Below, piece after piece: positions 16,543 to 25,470 of a stretch of 64,000 nucleotides of DNA. A model generated the notes under the pieces. The model worked only from the letters and a program-made list of their open reading frames with translations. It did no database searches and had not been told where the DNA came from. A program made the translations under genes and the position numbers. This stretch comes from Prevotella sp. (GTDB taxonomy: Bacteria > Bacteroidota > Bacteroidia > Bacteroidales > Bacteroidaceae): positions 1 through 64,000 of the forward strand of contig JAFUFJ010000009.1 in the NCBI GenBank assembly GCA_017469955.1, given 5' to 3'. Numbering within the stretch: position 1 is the stretch's first letter; every line of letters begins with the position of its first letter.

Positions 16543-17946
16543 TTGGACAAAGAGTTCGAAGAACTGCTCAAGAAATACGAAGTCGCCATGCAACATGGCG
16601 ACTCCGTCTATTTAGAGCCCGACGAATTGACCGACATCGCCGAGTATTACCACCAACACGGGCGAACGGAAGAAGCGTTGGAAGCATGCGACTATGCCCT
16701 GAACATATTTCCTGGAGCCACAGCACCCATCATCTTCAAGGCGCGGGCAGCCATGGTTATCGACAACGACACAAAAAAAGCACGGGAACTATTGGCACAG
16801 GCCAACGACAAAACCGACCTCGAATACTACTACATGGAAGCTGAACTCCTGCTATATGAAGGCCAAGAGGAGGAGGCTTCCAGCTATGTCGAAAACGTAT
16901 TCCGCTCGCTTAACGATGAAGAAGACGAGGCCGACTTCATCATCGACGTAGCCAACCTGTTTGCCGACTATTCCCATTATGACCTTGCACAGCATTGGCT
17001 CACACGCACAGAGGAACGGGATAGCAGCGACTACCGGGAGCTGCAAGCCCGTATAGCCTTGTCAAAAGGAAACTTTGACGAGGCTGAAAACATCTTGAAC
17101 CAGCTCATTGACGAGGATCCATACGACGGACAATACTGGAATCATCTGGCTTCTGCACAGCTCATGCGAAACCATATTGCCGAAGCTATCGACTCAACGG
17201 AGTTTTCAATTGCCATCAATCCCGACGACCAGGAAGCCATCTACACCAAAGCACACGCACTCTTCGCGCTCAACAAATATGAGGAAGCACAGGTTTGGTT
17301 TGGCCGTTATTGCCGACTATGCCCGTCAGACCAGAACGGATGGCTATACCAAGGCATGACGCTTCTTAACCTTGAACAGTTTGACAAGGCACTCCACTGC
17401 TTCAGAACGGCAGAGAAACTGAGTCACACCAACGAAGAAACACTCTTGCAACTCTATCAAGAAGAGGCCTTCACCCTTGCCCGTCAGAAGCAGATTGATG
17501 AGGCAGAAGAGTATGTTGAACTGGCAAAAGCACTTGTGAAGACTGACGGTCAACGGCATGAACTCTTAGTGCTACACGGACATATCCTGCTTGAAAACGG
17601 CCATTTGCTCAAGGCACAACGCATGTTTCTGCAAGCTATCTTCGAGTCACATCAGTCACCTCACGTCTATCTTCGCATCGCCATATCGGTATATGACTGC
17701 GGATACACCCGACTGGCCTATAGACTTCTACTGCTGCTCTTTGACAATGTCGGGGATAAATGGGCTGACGGCTATGCCTATATGGCACTATGTTGTCACG
17801 ATCTTGGGCGTCAAGATGAGTATATTAAGTATCTGAAGAAGGCCTGTTTGCTCAATCAAAATGAGGCACAACTGGTGCTGTCGGAGCTATTTCCTGCGGG
17901 ACTTCCTGTGGAAAAGTATGTCGAATATGCCCGGCAGTCACTATAA
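16543..17946 (+). CDS. Tetratricopeptide-repeat protein
   Basis: A 467-residue acidic protein built mostly of TPR-type helix pairs (for example EALEACDYALNIFPGATAPI, DEAENILNQLIDEDPYDGQY, AEAIDSTEFSIAINPDDQEA), about ten repeats. There is no signal peptide or membrane helix, so it is probably a cytosolic scaffold. The start is a TTG at 16543, 11 bases after glnS, preceded by AAGGAAAGA. No in-frame ATG lies near it. The specific partner is unknown. The gene is conserved-looking and lies in the glnS operon. Confidence 0.85.
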   Translation: MDKEFEELLKKYEVAMQHGDSVYLEPDELTDIAEYYHQHGRTEEALEACDYALNIFPGATAPIIFKARAAMVIDNDTKKARELLAQANDKTDLEYYYMEAELLLYEGQEEEASSYVENVFRSLNDEEDEADFIIDVANLFADYSHYDLAQHWLTRTEERDSSDYRELQARIALSKGNFDEAENILNQLIDEDPYDGQYWNHLASAQLMRNHIAEAIDSTEFSIAINPDDQEAIYTKAHALFALNKYEEAQVWFGRYCRLCPSDQNGWLYQGMTLLNLEQFDKALHCFRTAEKLSHTNEETLLQLYQEEAFTLARQKQIDEAEEYVELAKALVKTDGQRHELLVLHGHILLENGHLLKAQRMFLQAIFESHQSPHVYLRIAISVYDCGYTRLAYRLLLLLFDNVGDKWADGYAYMALCCHDLGRQDEYIKYLKKACLLNQNEAQLVLSELFPAGLPVEKYVEYARQSL

Positions 17947-17977
17947 ACCAGCTTCACTCACAACACATTAATCGCGC

Positions 17978-18604
17978 ATGATTTCATCTCTTCTGAATAA
18001 CCTCAACTATGGTACCATCCTTTTTCTGATGCTATTGGAGAGTACTGTCATACCGGTTCCGTCTGAACTTGTTGTCGCTCCTGCCGCATATCACTCTGCA
18101 AGCGGGAACCTGAATGTCTGGCTTGTCGTCGTCTTTGCCACTATCGGTGCCGATCTTGGAGCATCCATCAACTACATTGCAGCCAGATGGCTGGGCCGTC
18201 CCATTATCTATAGATTTGCTAATAGCCGATGGGGACGCCTGTGTTTGCTGAACCAAGAGAAGGTTGAACGGAGCGAACGCTATTTCAATAGCCATGGGAT
18301 GGCGGCGACTATCACGGGAAGACTGGTGATCGGCATACGCCATCTCATCAGTATTCCGGCAGGATTGGCCCGTATGAACTATGGAAAATTCCTTTTGTAT
18401 ACGACGATTGGCGCTACTGCATGGCATGCCATTCTGGCCGGCCTGGGCTGGTATATGCACTCGTTTGTTCCCGAAAAGGAGCTTGAAAACCAGATTGAGC
18501 TGTACGGAGACTATATCAAATGGGGCATTGCCAGCATTGTTCTCTTAGCCGTATTGGCTTTCATTATCAGGCATTATCTGAGACTTTACAGGAGGAAGTC
18601 ATAG
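17978..18604 (+). CDS. DedA-family membrane protein
   Basis: A 208-residue polytopic membrane protein of the DedA/SNARE-associated family, members of which work as lipid flippases (undecaprenyl-phosphate or phospholipids) at the inner membrane. Conserved features are the re-entrant segment with ESTVIPVPSELV (about 22-33) and the G-R-GIRHLISIPAGLARM motif (about 112-130). Four to five hydrophobic segments can be drawn. It starts 31 bases after the TPR gene and may be in the same transcript. The exact lipid is not readable. Confidence 0.9.
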   Translation: MISSLLNNLNYGTILFLMLLESTVIPVPSELVVAPAAYHSASGNLNVWLVVVFATIGADLGASINYIAARWLGRPIIYRFANSRWGRLCLLNQEKVERSERYFNSHGMAATITGRLVIGIRHLISIPAGLARMNYGKFLLYTTIGATAWHAILAGLGWYMHSFVPEKELENQIELYGDYIKWGIASIVLLAVLAFIIRHYLRLYRRKS

Positions 18605-18671
18605 GAAAACCTGCAAGAACTGCATTCTTCATGTCATGGGGGCGCTGCCATTCCTGTGCTTTCTGAGACAG

Positions 18672-18706
18672 AAAAATCCCGAGCTATTCACTGGGAATGC
18701 TCGGGA
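18672..18706 (-). terminator. Terminator of the rpsF-rpsR-rplI operon
   Basis: On the minus strand TCCCGAGC...GCTCGGGA is followed by TTTTT (complement of 18672-18676). Confidence 0.85.
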
Positions 18707-18765
18707 CGGGTTATAGATTTGCTTTACAGTGCGAAAAATTTTTCTCGTGCTGCAACAGGGTGTTT

Positions 18766-19332
18766 TTATTCTTCGACCTTCTCTTCGGTCTCAACTGCAG
18801 GGGCTTCTTCCTCAGCAGAGGTTTCCTCTACAGTGGCAGGAGCTTCCTCTACGACAGCCTTGGCTGCTGCTTCGGCTGCGAGTTCTTCTGCATTTTCAGC
18901 CACAACGGTTACGGGAACCTTCACTTCGACTTCCTTATGGAAGTGAATAACGGCCTCGTAAACGCCGACATGCTTGGCATCGCGCATGGTGACAATCTTG
19001 CGATCAACCTCAATACCCTTTTCGGCAAGTGCTGCGACGACCTGAGAAACGCCTACAGAACCATAGAGCTGGCCTGTAGAAGCCACCTTTGCAGGGATTT
19101 CAAGTGCCACGCCTTCATACTGCCTGGCTTTGTCTTCTGCTGCAGCTTTCTGTGCTGCAAGCTTATGAGCCTGCTGACGCAAGTTCTCGGCAAGCACCTT
19201 TTTAGCTGATTCAGAAGCAATAACTGCCTTACCAGTCGGGATGAGATAGTTACGGCCATAGCCGCTTTTAACATTTACTATATCGTTCTTGTATCCAAGT
19301 CCGATAACATCTTGTTTCAGTATTAATTCCAT
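18766..19332 (-). CDS. rplI: Ribosomal protein bL9 with acidic C-terminal extension
   Basis: A 188-residue large-subunit protein that binds 23S rRNA by its N-terminal domain and projects from the ribosome. The N-terminal signature is complete (MELILKQDVIGLGYKNDIVNV, then GYGRNYLIPTGKA at about 24-36). Usual L9 proteins have about 149 residues. Here roughly 40 extra residues form an Ala/Glu-rich, Thr/Val-containing acidic tail ending KVEE. The gene is last in the rpsF-rpsR-rplI operon, 17 bases after rpsR. The tail's role is unknown. Confidence 0.96.
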   Translation of the reverse strand: MELILKQDVIGLGYKNDIVNVKSGYGRNYLIPTGKAVIASESAKKVLAENLRQQAHKLAAQKAAAEDKARQYEGVALEIPAKVASTGQLYGSVGVSQVVAALAEKGIEVDRKIVTMRDAKHVGVYEAVIHFHKEVEVKVPVTVVAENAEELAAEAAAKAVVEEAPATVEETSAEEEAPAVETEEKVEE

Positions 19333-19349
19333 ATATATCCTCCTTCAAA

Positions 19350-19616
19350 TTATTTCATCAAATCGGTTACGTATGGAAGCAGTGCCAATTGGCGAGCGCG
19401 CTTGATGGCTTGGGCCACGCGGCGCTGGTACTTCAAGCTTGTTCCTGTGATGCGACGGGGAAGAATCTTTCCTTGTTCGTTCAAGAACTTCTTGAGGAAC
19501 TCGGGATCCTTATAGTCGATATACTTGATTCCGCTCTTCTTAAAACGACAATACTTCTTCTTCTTTGTGTCAATAGACGGAGCTGTCAGATAACGAATTT
19601 CACTCTGTTCTGCCAT
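19350..19616 (-). CDS. rpsR: Ribosomal protein bS18
   Basis: An 88-residue small-subunit protein that pairs with bS6 on the platform of the 30S subunit. The core [20 protein letters not shown] and the terminal [20 protein letters not shown] match the family. It lies 3 bases after rpsF and 17 before rplI, the standard arrangement. Confidence 0.97.
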   Translation of the reverse strand: MAEQSEIRYLTAPSIDTKKKKYCRFKKSGIKYIDYKDPEFLKKFLNEQGKILPRRITGTSLKYQRRVAQAIKRARQLALLPYVTDLMK

Positions 19617-19619
19617 AGT

Positions 19620-19967
19620 TTAAGCCTCCTCTTCCTTTTTTCCAAGCTTTGCACGGCGCTTCTCTGCATAGGCGACTGCATACTTGTCAAGTTTAACAGT
19701 GATGTAACGAATGACCTTCTCGTCACGGCGGAAGCCTGTTTCGAGCTTGTCAACAATAGTTGGCTCAGCCTTGAACTCGAGCAGACAATAGAAGCCTGTC
19801 GATTTCTTTTGGATGGCATAAGCCATTTTTTTCAGTCCCCAGGCCTCTTCATTCAGGATTTCTGCACCATTGTCGGTGAGCAGTTTCTTGAATTTAGCGA
19901 CCGTTTCCTTCATCTGATCATCAGACAAAACGGGAGTCAAAATGAAAACGGTTTCGTATTGATTCAT
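19620..19967 (-). CDS. rpsF: Ribosomal protein bS6
   Basis: A 115-residue 30S protein that dimerises with bS18. Family features are the N-terminal [13 protein letters not shown] and the [15 protein letters not shown] strand. The start ATG 19967 is set by MNQYETVF; upstream extension is unrelated. A consensus promoter lies at 20060-20091, leaving a leader of roughly 85 bases. In other bacteria such leaders bind S6:S18 for feedback control; I could not identify that motif here. Confidence 0.96.
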   Translation of the reverse strand: MNQYETVFILTPVLSDDQMKETVAKFKKLLTDNGAEILNEEAWGLKKMAYAIQKKSTGFYCLLEFKAEPTIVDKLETGFRRDEKVIRYITVKLDKYAVAYAEKRRAKLGKKEEEA

Positions 19968-20059
19968 ACTACTTAAATAATGATGATAATTAATAATGTT
20001 TATAAACGTTTGCGCACCTTGGCGGGAACGGGCCGAAGCCCATTTCGCAAAATGCGGTG

Positions 20060-20091
20060 CAAAGGTACTACTTTTTGACGAACGGTGCAAA
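20060..20091 (-). promoter_or_regulatory. Promoter of rpsF-rpsR-rplI
   Basis: Minus-strand TTTG (20088-20091), 20 bases, TACCTTTG (20060-20067). Confidence 0.85.
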
Positions 20092-20138
20092 GAAATGGAG
20101 CACTTTTTGAGCGAAAGCGGCTGATTTCTTGCGCTTTT

Positions 20139-20170
20139 TTTGTTCATACACAGCGAATTTCGTAACTTTG
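20139..20170 (+). promoter_or_regulatory. Promoter of the 60-residue membrane protein gene
   Basis: TTTG (20139-20142), 20 bases, TAACTTTG (20163-20170). Confidence 0.85.
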
Positions 20171-20206
20171 CATGCACATAAAGTGCACAATATCTGCCCA
20201 ACGCAT

Positions 20207-20389
20207 ATGAAAAAGGCTGCTTTAAAGTATTTGGGATTGCCGCTTGTATACGCAGGTGTGCTGGTGCTCACAGCGAGCTATTTCAGCGGGTTTTCGCGCC
20301 ACAATGCCGTACTGGCTGCAGGATGGCTGATGGTTGTGGCGGGCTGTGTCTGCAGGATAGCATACCTGAAAAGCAGAAGTTTGTACTGA
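20207..20389 (+). CDS. Small two-helix membrane protein
   Basis: A 60-residue protein with two predicted membrane helices ([16 protein letters not shown] and [20 protein letters not shown]), a basic N-terminus and a basic C-terminus. I do not recognise a characterised family. A strong consensus promoter 36 bases upstream supports it as a real gene. It is transcribed divergently from the rpsF operon and followed by a palindromic repeat cluster. Confidence 0.7.
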   Translation: MKKAALKYLGLPLVYAGVLVLTASYFSGFSRHNAVLAAGWLMVVAGCVCRIAYLKSRSLY

Positions 20390-20414
20390 AAGCTGGCAGG
20401 AAAGGCATGGGGTC

Positions 20415-20508
20415 ACGGAGCAAAAGATGATGTTTTGCAGGGCAAAAGATGATGTTTTGCAGGGCAAAAGATAATGTTTTGCAGAGTAAAAGATGGTGTT
20501 TTGCCGGC
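20415..20508. repeat. Dispersed palindromic repeat cluster, copy C (four direct units)
   Basis: Four head-to-tail 22-bp units, the first two identical (GCAAAAGATGATGTTTTGCA), then variants with GATAATG and GATGGTG. Unlike the other clusters, the units here are all in the same direction. Confidence 0.9.
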
Positions 20509-20547
20509 TAAACGGCCACGGTTCACCATAAAAGAAGCCTCCCCGCA

Positions 20548-20589
20548 AAACCAAAGAAGCCTCCCCGCAAGGGAAGGCTTCTTTGGTTT
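20548..20589 (-). terminator. rprY terminator
   Basis: AAACCAAAGAAGCCTCCCC pairs, with one mismatch, with the complementary run ending GGCTTCTTTGGTTT (20571-20589). A partial copy of the left arm (AAAGAAGCCTCCCCGCAAAA) sits just beyond at 20531-20550. Confidence 0.8.
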
Positions 20590-20605
20590 CTGCCCATGAG
20601 GGAGA

Positions 20606-21313
20606 CTATTCCTCTTCAGGAGTGATGAGCTTGTAGCCCTTTCCGTGGATGTTGATAATCTCGATTTGCGGGTCGTCCTTGAGGTGCTTACGCAGTTTTG
20701 TGATGTAGACATCCATCGAACGGGCATTGAAATAGTTGTCGTCGATCCAGATTGTCTTCAGGGCAAAGTCGCGCTGCAGTATCTCATTGGCATGCGAACA
20801 GAGCAGGGCAAGCAGTTCGTTCTCCTTTGTCGTGAGCTTTGTCTGCTTCTCTCCAATGGTAAGGAGTTGCTTTTGTGTGTCGAAAAGGAACTCGCCGATG
20901 CGGTACTGGGTAGACTCTTTGTTCTTCTTTCCGCGCACACGACGCAAGATTGCCTCAATGCGCAGCACGAGTTCTTCCATCGAGAAGGGCTTCGTGATGT
21001 AGTCGTCTGCTCCGATGCGGAATCCTTCCAGGATGTCTTCTTTCAGAGTCTTGGCCGTAAGGAAGATGATGGGCATGTCGGAATTGGCCTGGCGTATCTC
21101 CTGAGCCAGGGTGAATCCGTCCTTCTTCGGCATCATCACGTCAAGGACACAGATGTCGAACTTGGTCTTCAGAAACTCTTTGTAGCCGGTTTCTCCATCG
21201 GGACACAGGATGGCTTGGAAGCCTTTTGCCTGTAAATACTCGCGAAGCAGCATGCCAAGGTTCTCGTCGTCTTCGCACAATAGGATTCTCAATTTCTCGT
21301 CCATAGTATTCAA
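20606..21313 (-). CDS. rprY: OmpR-family response regulator RprY
   Basis: A 235-residue two-component regulator. The receiver domain (about 8-125) has the acidic pair ED at 14-15, phospho-acceptor Asp58 (CVLDVMMPKKDGF) and the Lys of FLTAK. The C-terminal winged helix (about 138-232) shows TKENELLALLCSHANEI and the recognition-helix region SMDVYITKLRKHLKDD. Its kinase gene rprX lies 92 bases upstream. RprXY is a Bacteroidetes pair linked to envelope and oxidative stress in other species. The first ATG (21313) is annotated; the MDEK start at 21304 is equally plausible. Confidence 0.93.
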   Translation of the reverse strand: MNTMDEKLRILLCEDDENLGMLLREYLQAKGFQAILCPDGETGYKEFLKTKFDICVLDVMMPKKDGFTLAQEIRQANSDMPIIFLTAKTLKEDILEGFRIGADDYITKPFSMEELVLRIEAILRRVRGKKNKESTQYRIGEFLFDTQKQLLTIGEKQTKLTTKENELLALLCSHANEILQRDFALKTIWIDDNYFNARSMDVYITKLRKHLKDDPQIEIINIHGKGYKLITPEEE

Positions 21314-21405
21314 GCCCCCCTCCTGCCCCGTGTTTCCCGGGGAGTGCCTGCCGGTTTGTGGGAGGTCGATGGCAGGCTTGCTGTTATTATTCTATTGTAT
21401 GTATC

Positions 21406-22971
21406 CTAATCTTTCGTCGCCAATACGGGCAGTTTGATGGTGAAGGTGGTGCCTTTTCCATATTCGCTTTCGACGGTTATGTCGCCACCGTGCAGGTCGA
21501 CAACCTTCTTTACGTAGGCAAGACCAAGGCCAAAGCCCTTGGCATCGTGCACGTTTCCCGTGTGTACCCGATAGAACTTTTCAAAGACCTTCTTCAGGTT
21601 CTCCTTCTTGATGCCAAGTCCCGTGTCGCGGATAGAGAGGTAAAGATGGTCGTCGTCGTTCCAAGTCTTCAGGTAGATGTCAAGCGGTTCGTCTTGCTTC
21701 CGATACTTGACAGCATTGTCCATCAGGTTGAACAGGGCGTTCTGGAAATGGACTTCGTCGACAAAGATGGCCGAGTCGACGGCTCCCACCTCAGTATATA
21801 TCTTGCCACCTGTATGTTCTACGCGCAGGGTAAAGGAGTTTGCAACATTTTCCACCATTTCATTCAGGTCGAGTTCCTTCTTTTTGAACGTGGCACTTTT
21901 CCGGTCAAACATCGACATCTGCAGCACCTTTTCCACGAGGAACCGCAAACGTTTAGTCTCGTCAGTGACCACCTTCGTGAGATGATTCATCATCGCCGGG
22001 CTCTTCTCTACACTGTCATCTCCCAGCATTTGGGCAGCCAAAGAGATGCTGGCTATAGGCGTTTTCAGCTCATGAGTCATGTTGTTGACAAAGTCGTTCT
22101 TCATCTCTGTATAGCGCTTCTGCCGGAAAATCACGAAGATAGTAAATACGAATGTCACCAGCAACACTATGGTAAATATCACAGCAGGAATCATAAAGCG
22201 CACCGATGAGAAGATGTATCTGTTCATCTCAGGAAAGTGAATACGCACTACTCCGGAGTTAGCCTGCGGGTCATTGCGGAACAACGGTTGGGCATAGGTA
22301 TACTCTTCTCCCTCATCTGAATAGTCGGGACAACGATATACTTCTCGCCCATCTTGCGTACTGACCGTAAAATGATAAGGGATGTTGATGCCGTTGTTCA
22401 TCAGTTCCGACTTGATATCTTGGTCAAGAAGCTTAAAGTTGATGCGCTCTTTCAATGGTTTTTCCGATGCAGAATAGAGCATTGTATAGACCACTTCGTC
22501 AAGCAATGCACGCTGGTATATATAGCGTTTACGGAGTATTTCCTGATAAGACTTCGAAGCTTCGGAGAGAGAACTTTTGTCAGTATGCAAGATCATTGCC
22601 TTGGGCATCTGAGAAGGACGGGTCTCAATGGTCTTCAGCTCAAACGTCGAATAGATGGTTCCATCCTTGCCTGCCACAGAAAACTGATGGGAATGCTGAA
22701 GGGTTCCGTCAATGCCTCCACTCCTGGTACCAACAGAATCCTGCCTGAACGCCCTGCGTTCGGTCTCGTTGACATCTTTTTCGAGATAGCGAGATGTCTC
22801 GTTCAGCTCCAGATTGCGACTCGCTTGATACAAGGCACGTGTCACAGACTCATCAAACTGCTCCTTCTTCATCTCCACCATTTCGTGTATATACCGCAGT
22901 TGGAGATAAAGTAAACCAAGGAATGAGAAGCCCATGATTATCGCGATTGTTATGATCGTTCTTTTCTTCAT
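21406..22971 (-). CDS. rprX: Sensor histidine kinase RprX
   Basis: A 521-residue membrane sensor kinase. TM1 is at about 5-23 and TM2 at about 258-282, enclosing a periplasmic domain of roughly 230 residues. The HisKA box holds the phospho-acceptor His300 (NNMTHELKTPIAS). The HATPase domain has DNAVKYR, DTGLGI and GFGLGLAYVKKVVDLHGG. It phosphorylates RprY, encoded next in the same direction. A -7 box ends only 5 bases before the ATG, so the mRNA is probably leaderless or nearly so. Confidence 0.93.
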   Translation of the reverse strand: MKKRTIITIAIIMGFSFLGLLYLQLRYIHEMVEMKKEQFDESVTRALYQASRNLELNETSRYLEKDVNETERRAFRQDSVGTRSGGIDGTLQHSHQFSVAGKDGTIYSTFELKTIETRPSQMPKAMILHTDKSSLSEASKSYQEILRKRYIYQRALLDEVVYTMLYSASEKPLKERINFKLLDQDIKSELMNNGINIPYHFTVSTQDGREVYRCPDYSDEGEEYTYAQPLFRNDPQANSGVVRIHFPEMNRYIFSSVRFMIPAVIFTIVLLVTFVFTIFVIFRQKRYTEMKNDFVNNMTHELKTPIASISLAAQMLGDDSVEKSPAMMNHLTKVVTDETKRLRFLVEKVLQMSMFDRKSATFKKKELDLNEMVENVANSFTLRVEHTGGKIYTEVGAVDSAIFVDEVHFQNALFNLMDNAVKYRKQDEPLDIYLKTWNDDDHLYLSIRDTGLGIKKENLKKVFEKFYRVHTGNVHDAKGFGLGLAYVKKVVDLHGGDITVESEYGKGTTFTIKLPVLATKD

Positions 22972-22976
22972 ACGTG

Positions 22977-23008
22977 CAAAGATAGCACTAACTTAACGAA
23001 TTAACAAT
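22977..23008 (-). promoter_or_regulatory. Promoter of rprX-rprY, abutting the start codon
   Basis: Minus-strand TATCTTTG (22977-22984) with ATTG (23005-23008) 20 bases upstream. The box lies 5 bases from the rprX ATG. Confidence 0.7.
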
Positions 23009-23087
23009 TTTGTGTTAATTAAAATATTATAATTCGATATAATTAACATAAAAGAAAGAAGATACGTTCTTATATGAAAGTAAAATA

Positions 23088-23120
23088 AGAATGCGCAACG
23101 TTATAAGCGTTGCGCATTCT
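23088..23120 (-). terminator. Hairpin downstream of the EF-G paralog
   Basis: AGAATGCGCAACG (23088-23100) pairs perfectly with CGTTGCGCATTCT (23108-23120). On the minus strand it is followed by TATTTTACTTT. Confidence 0.8.
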
Positions 23121-23159
23121 CTATCAATACCGTTACCTTGCATGCAAGGCACAGGAGTT

Positions 23160-25319
23160 TTAATCTTCGTCCTTGACTTCTGCCTCGTGAGCAGCGATAA
23201 GAGCCTGCTGAACATCATTGGGCACAAGCTCATAACTGGAGAATGTCGTTGTAAACGAAGCACGTCCGCCAGTGATAGAACTGAGAGAAATGGAATAATT
23301 GGAGAGTTCCTTGAGAGGAACTTTAGCCACAAGCTTCTGGTATCCACCCTCGCTATCCATACCCATGATAATTGCACGGCGTCCTTGCAAATCGCTCATC
23401 ACATCGCCCATATAGTCTGCAGGAACAAGAACCTCAAGGTCATAGATTGGCTCAAGGATCTTTGGACCGGCCTCTTTAAATGCTGCAGAGAATGCCTGAC
23501 GGGCTGCAAGCATGAACGAAAGTTCATTAGAATCAACCGGGTGCATCTTTCCATCATAAACGATGACACGCACGTCGCGAGCATATGAACCTGTCAGTGG
23601 GCCCTGCTCCATACGTTCCATGACACCCTTCAGGATTGCAGGCATGAAGCGAGCGTCGATTGCGCCACCGACAACTGAGTTGATAAAGACAAGCTTACCA
23701 CCCCACTCAAGCGAGATTTCTTCCTGTCCTTTCACATTCATGCGGAACTCTTGGCCACCAAACTTGAAGACAGTCGGCAACTCCATTCCTTCTACATATG
23801 GCTCAACAATGAGGTGAACTTCACCGAATTGGCCTGCACCACCTGACTGTTTCTTGTGACGATAGTCAGCACGGGCGGCCTTTGTAATCGTCTCACGATA
23901 AGGGATCTTCGGCTCTTCATAGACAACAGGAATCTTCTCATTGTTCTCCATACGCCACTTTAATGTGCGCAGATGGAATTCACCTTGACCGTGAACAATG
24001 GTCTGCTTGAGTTCTTTCGAGAGCTCAACCACCCAAGTAGGATCCTCTTGACGCATCTTCTGCAGAGCTGCCATCATCTTCTCCATATCCGAAGCATTGA
24101 CCGAACGGATTGCACGTGAATACTTCGAATTAGGATACTTGATGAAATCAAACTGCTGTTCGCTCTCCTTTGCACAGAGAGTATTTCCAGTCTTGACGTC
24201 TTTCAGTTTCACTGTACAGCCAATATCACCAGCCTTCAGTTCGTCTACAGGAATACGATTTGCACCAGCACATGCAAATATCTGCCCCATACGTTCCTTA
24301 GAACCGCGGTCAACATTATTGAGGTCATCACCTTGTTTTACAGTTCCACTCATCACTTTAAAATAGGTAACCTCACCGATATGGGGCTCAAGACCTGTCT
24401 TAAAGAAATAGAGAGCTGTGGGAGCATTGCTGTCAGGAGCAACTTCCTCACCACGAGTGTTCTTCACTTTTGGCATATCATTTACAAAAGGAACAACATT
24501 TCCAAGGAACTCCATCAGGCGTCGAACACCCATATCTTTGCCAGCACAAACACAGAAGATCGGGAACATTCCACGACTTGCCAAGCCCTTACGAATGCCT
24601 TCACGCATTTCATCCTCGGTCAAGTTCTCGTCTTCAAAGAACTTTTCCATCAAATTCTCATCATTTTCTGCGGCAGCTTCCACGAGAGTAGCTCGCAATT
24701 CTTGAGCCTTGTCCAACTGGTCTGCGGGAATTTCCTCTACGACGGGCGTGCCACCTTCGGGCTTCCATGAATATTTCTTCATGGTAAGAACGTCAATAAT
24801 CGCATTGAACTCTGCACCCGTTGCTACAGGATATTGCACCGTCACACACTTAGGACCATAGGTTTCTTTCAAGCTATTAACAATTGTATCAAAGTCACAG
24901 TGGTCACGGTCAAGCTGGTTAACAAGGAATATAACTGGTTTTTGAAGCTTCTCTGTATTACGGAAAGCATTCATCGTTCCCACCTCTGGTCCATATTGTC
25001 CATTAACAAGAATGACAGCCTGATCCATCACATTCAATGCAGTAATTGCTCCGCCTACAAAGTCATCAGAACCTGGACAGTCAATAAAATTCAACTTCTT
25101 GTTATTCCATTCTACATGGAAAACGGTTGGAAATACAGAATAACCATATTCCTGTTCAACTGGGAAATAGTCACTCACCGTGTTTTTTTGCTCAACGGTA
25201 CCACGACGTTTGATAATTCCACTACCAAATAACATAGCTTCGGCAAGAGTTGTCTTGCCACTACCCGCACTGCCAATAAGGGCAATGTTCTTGATTTCGT
25301 TTGTTTGATATACTCTCAT
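23160..25319 (-). CDS. EF-G paralog (EF-G2 type) with degenerate GTPase motifs
   Basis: A 719-residue elongation factor G-like protein with all five EF-G domains. The P-loop is intact (GSAGSGKT, 16-23), but other G motifs are changed. The switch-I segment reads EYGYS (57-61) where EF-G has RGIT. The DxxGH motif reads DCPGS, so Ser84 replaces the catalytic His. The NKxD base-recognition motif reads NQLD (134-137). In Bacteroides thetaiotaomicron a second EF-G without GTPase activity supports translation during carbon limitation and gut colonisation; this protein looks like its counterpart. The gene is monocistronic, with a hairpin behind it and hemW divergent. Confidence 0.9.
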   Translation of the reverse strand: MRVYQTNEIKNIALIGSAGSGKTTLAEAMLFGSGIIKRRGTVEQKNTVSDYFPVEQEYGYSVFPTVFHVEWNNKKLNFIDCPGSDDFVGGAITALNVMDQAVILVNGQYGPEVGTMNAFRNTEKLQKPVIFLVNQLDRDHCDFDTIVNSLKETYGPKCVTVQYPVATGAEFNAIIDVLTMKKYSWKPEGGTPVVEEIPADQLDKAQELRATLVEAAAENDENLMEKFFEDENLTEDEMREGIRKGLASRGMFPIFCVCAGKDMGVRRLMEFLGNVVPFVNDMPKVKNTRGEEVAPDSNAPTALYFFKTGLEPHIGEVTYFKVMSGTVKQGDDLNNVDRGSKERMGQIFACAGANRIPVDELKAGDIGCTVKLKDVKTGNTLCAKESEQQFDFIKYPNSKYSRAIRSVNASDMEKMMAALQKMRQEDPTWVVELSKELKQTIVHGQGEFHLRTLKWRMENNEKIPVVYEEPKIPYRETITKAARADYRHKKQSGGAGQFGEVHLIVEPYVEGMELPTVFKFGGQEFRMNVKGQEEISLEWGGKLVFINSVVGGAIDARFMPAILKGVMERMEQGPLTGSYARDVRVIVYDGKMHPVDSNELSFMLAARQAFSAAFKEAGPKILEPIYDLEVLVPADYMGDVMSDLQGRRAIIMGMDSEGGYQKLVAKVPLKELSNYSISLSSITGGRASFTTTFSSYELVPNDVQQALIAAHEAEVKDED

Positions 25320-25440
25320 ATCGGTTTATAGATTTAAGTGATTTTGTCTTCGTTTCTCTAAAACGGGCATAAAATTATACATTTTTTGCCAAAAAACCAA
25401 AACAATCTTCTGAAAAGTGTAAAAGATTTAAAACTTTTAG

Positions 25441-25448
25441 TACTTTTG
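25441..25448 (+). promoter_or_regulatory. Promoter of hemW
   Basis: -7 box TACTTTTG, 22 bases before the hemW start. The -33 element is not clear. Confidence 0.6.
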
Positions 25449-25470
25449 CCAAAGAAATTGAACGTTTTTA

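Noticed and set aside
20415-20508. CRISPR array
   Set aside because: The 22-bp units are directly adjacent without spacers, and related units occur in inverted layouts at other sites; no cas genes are present.
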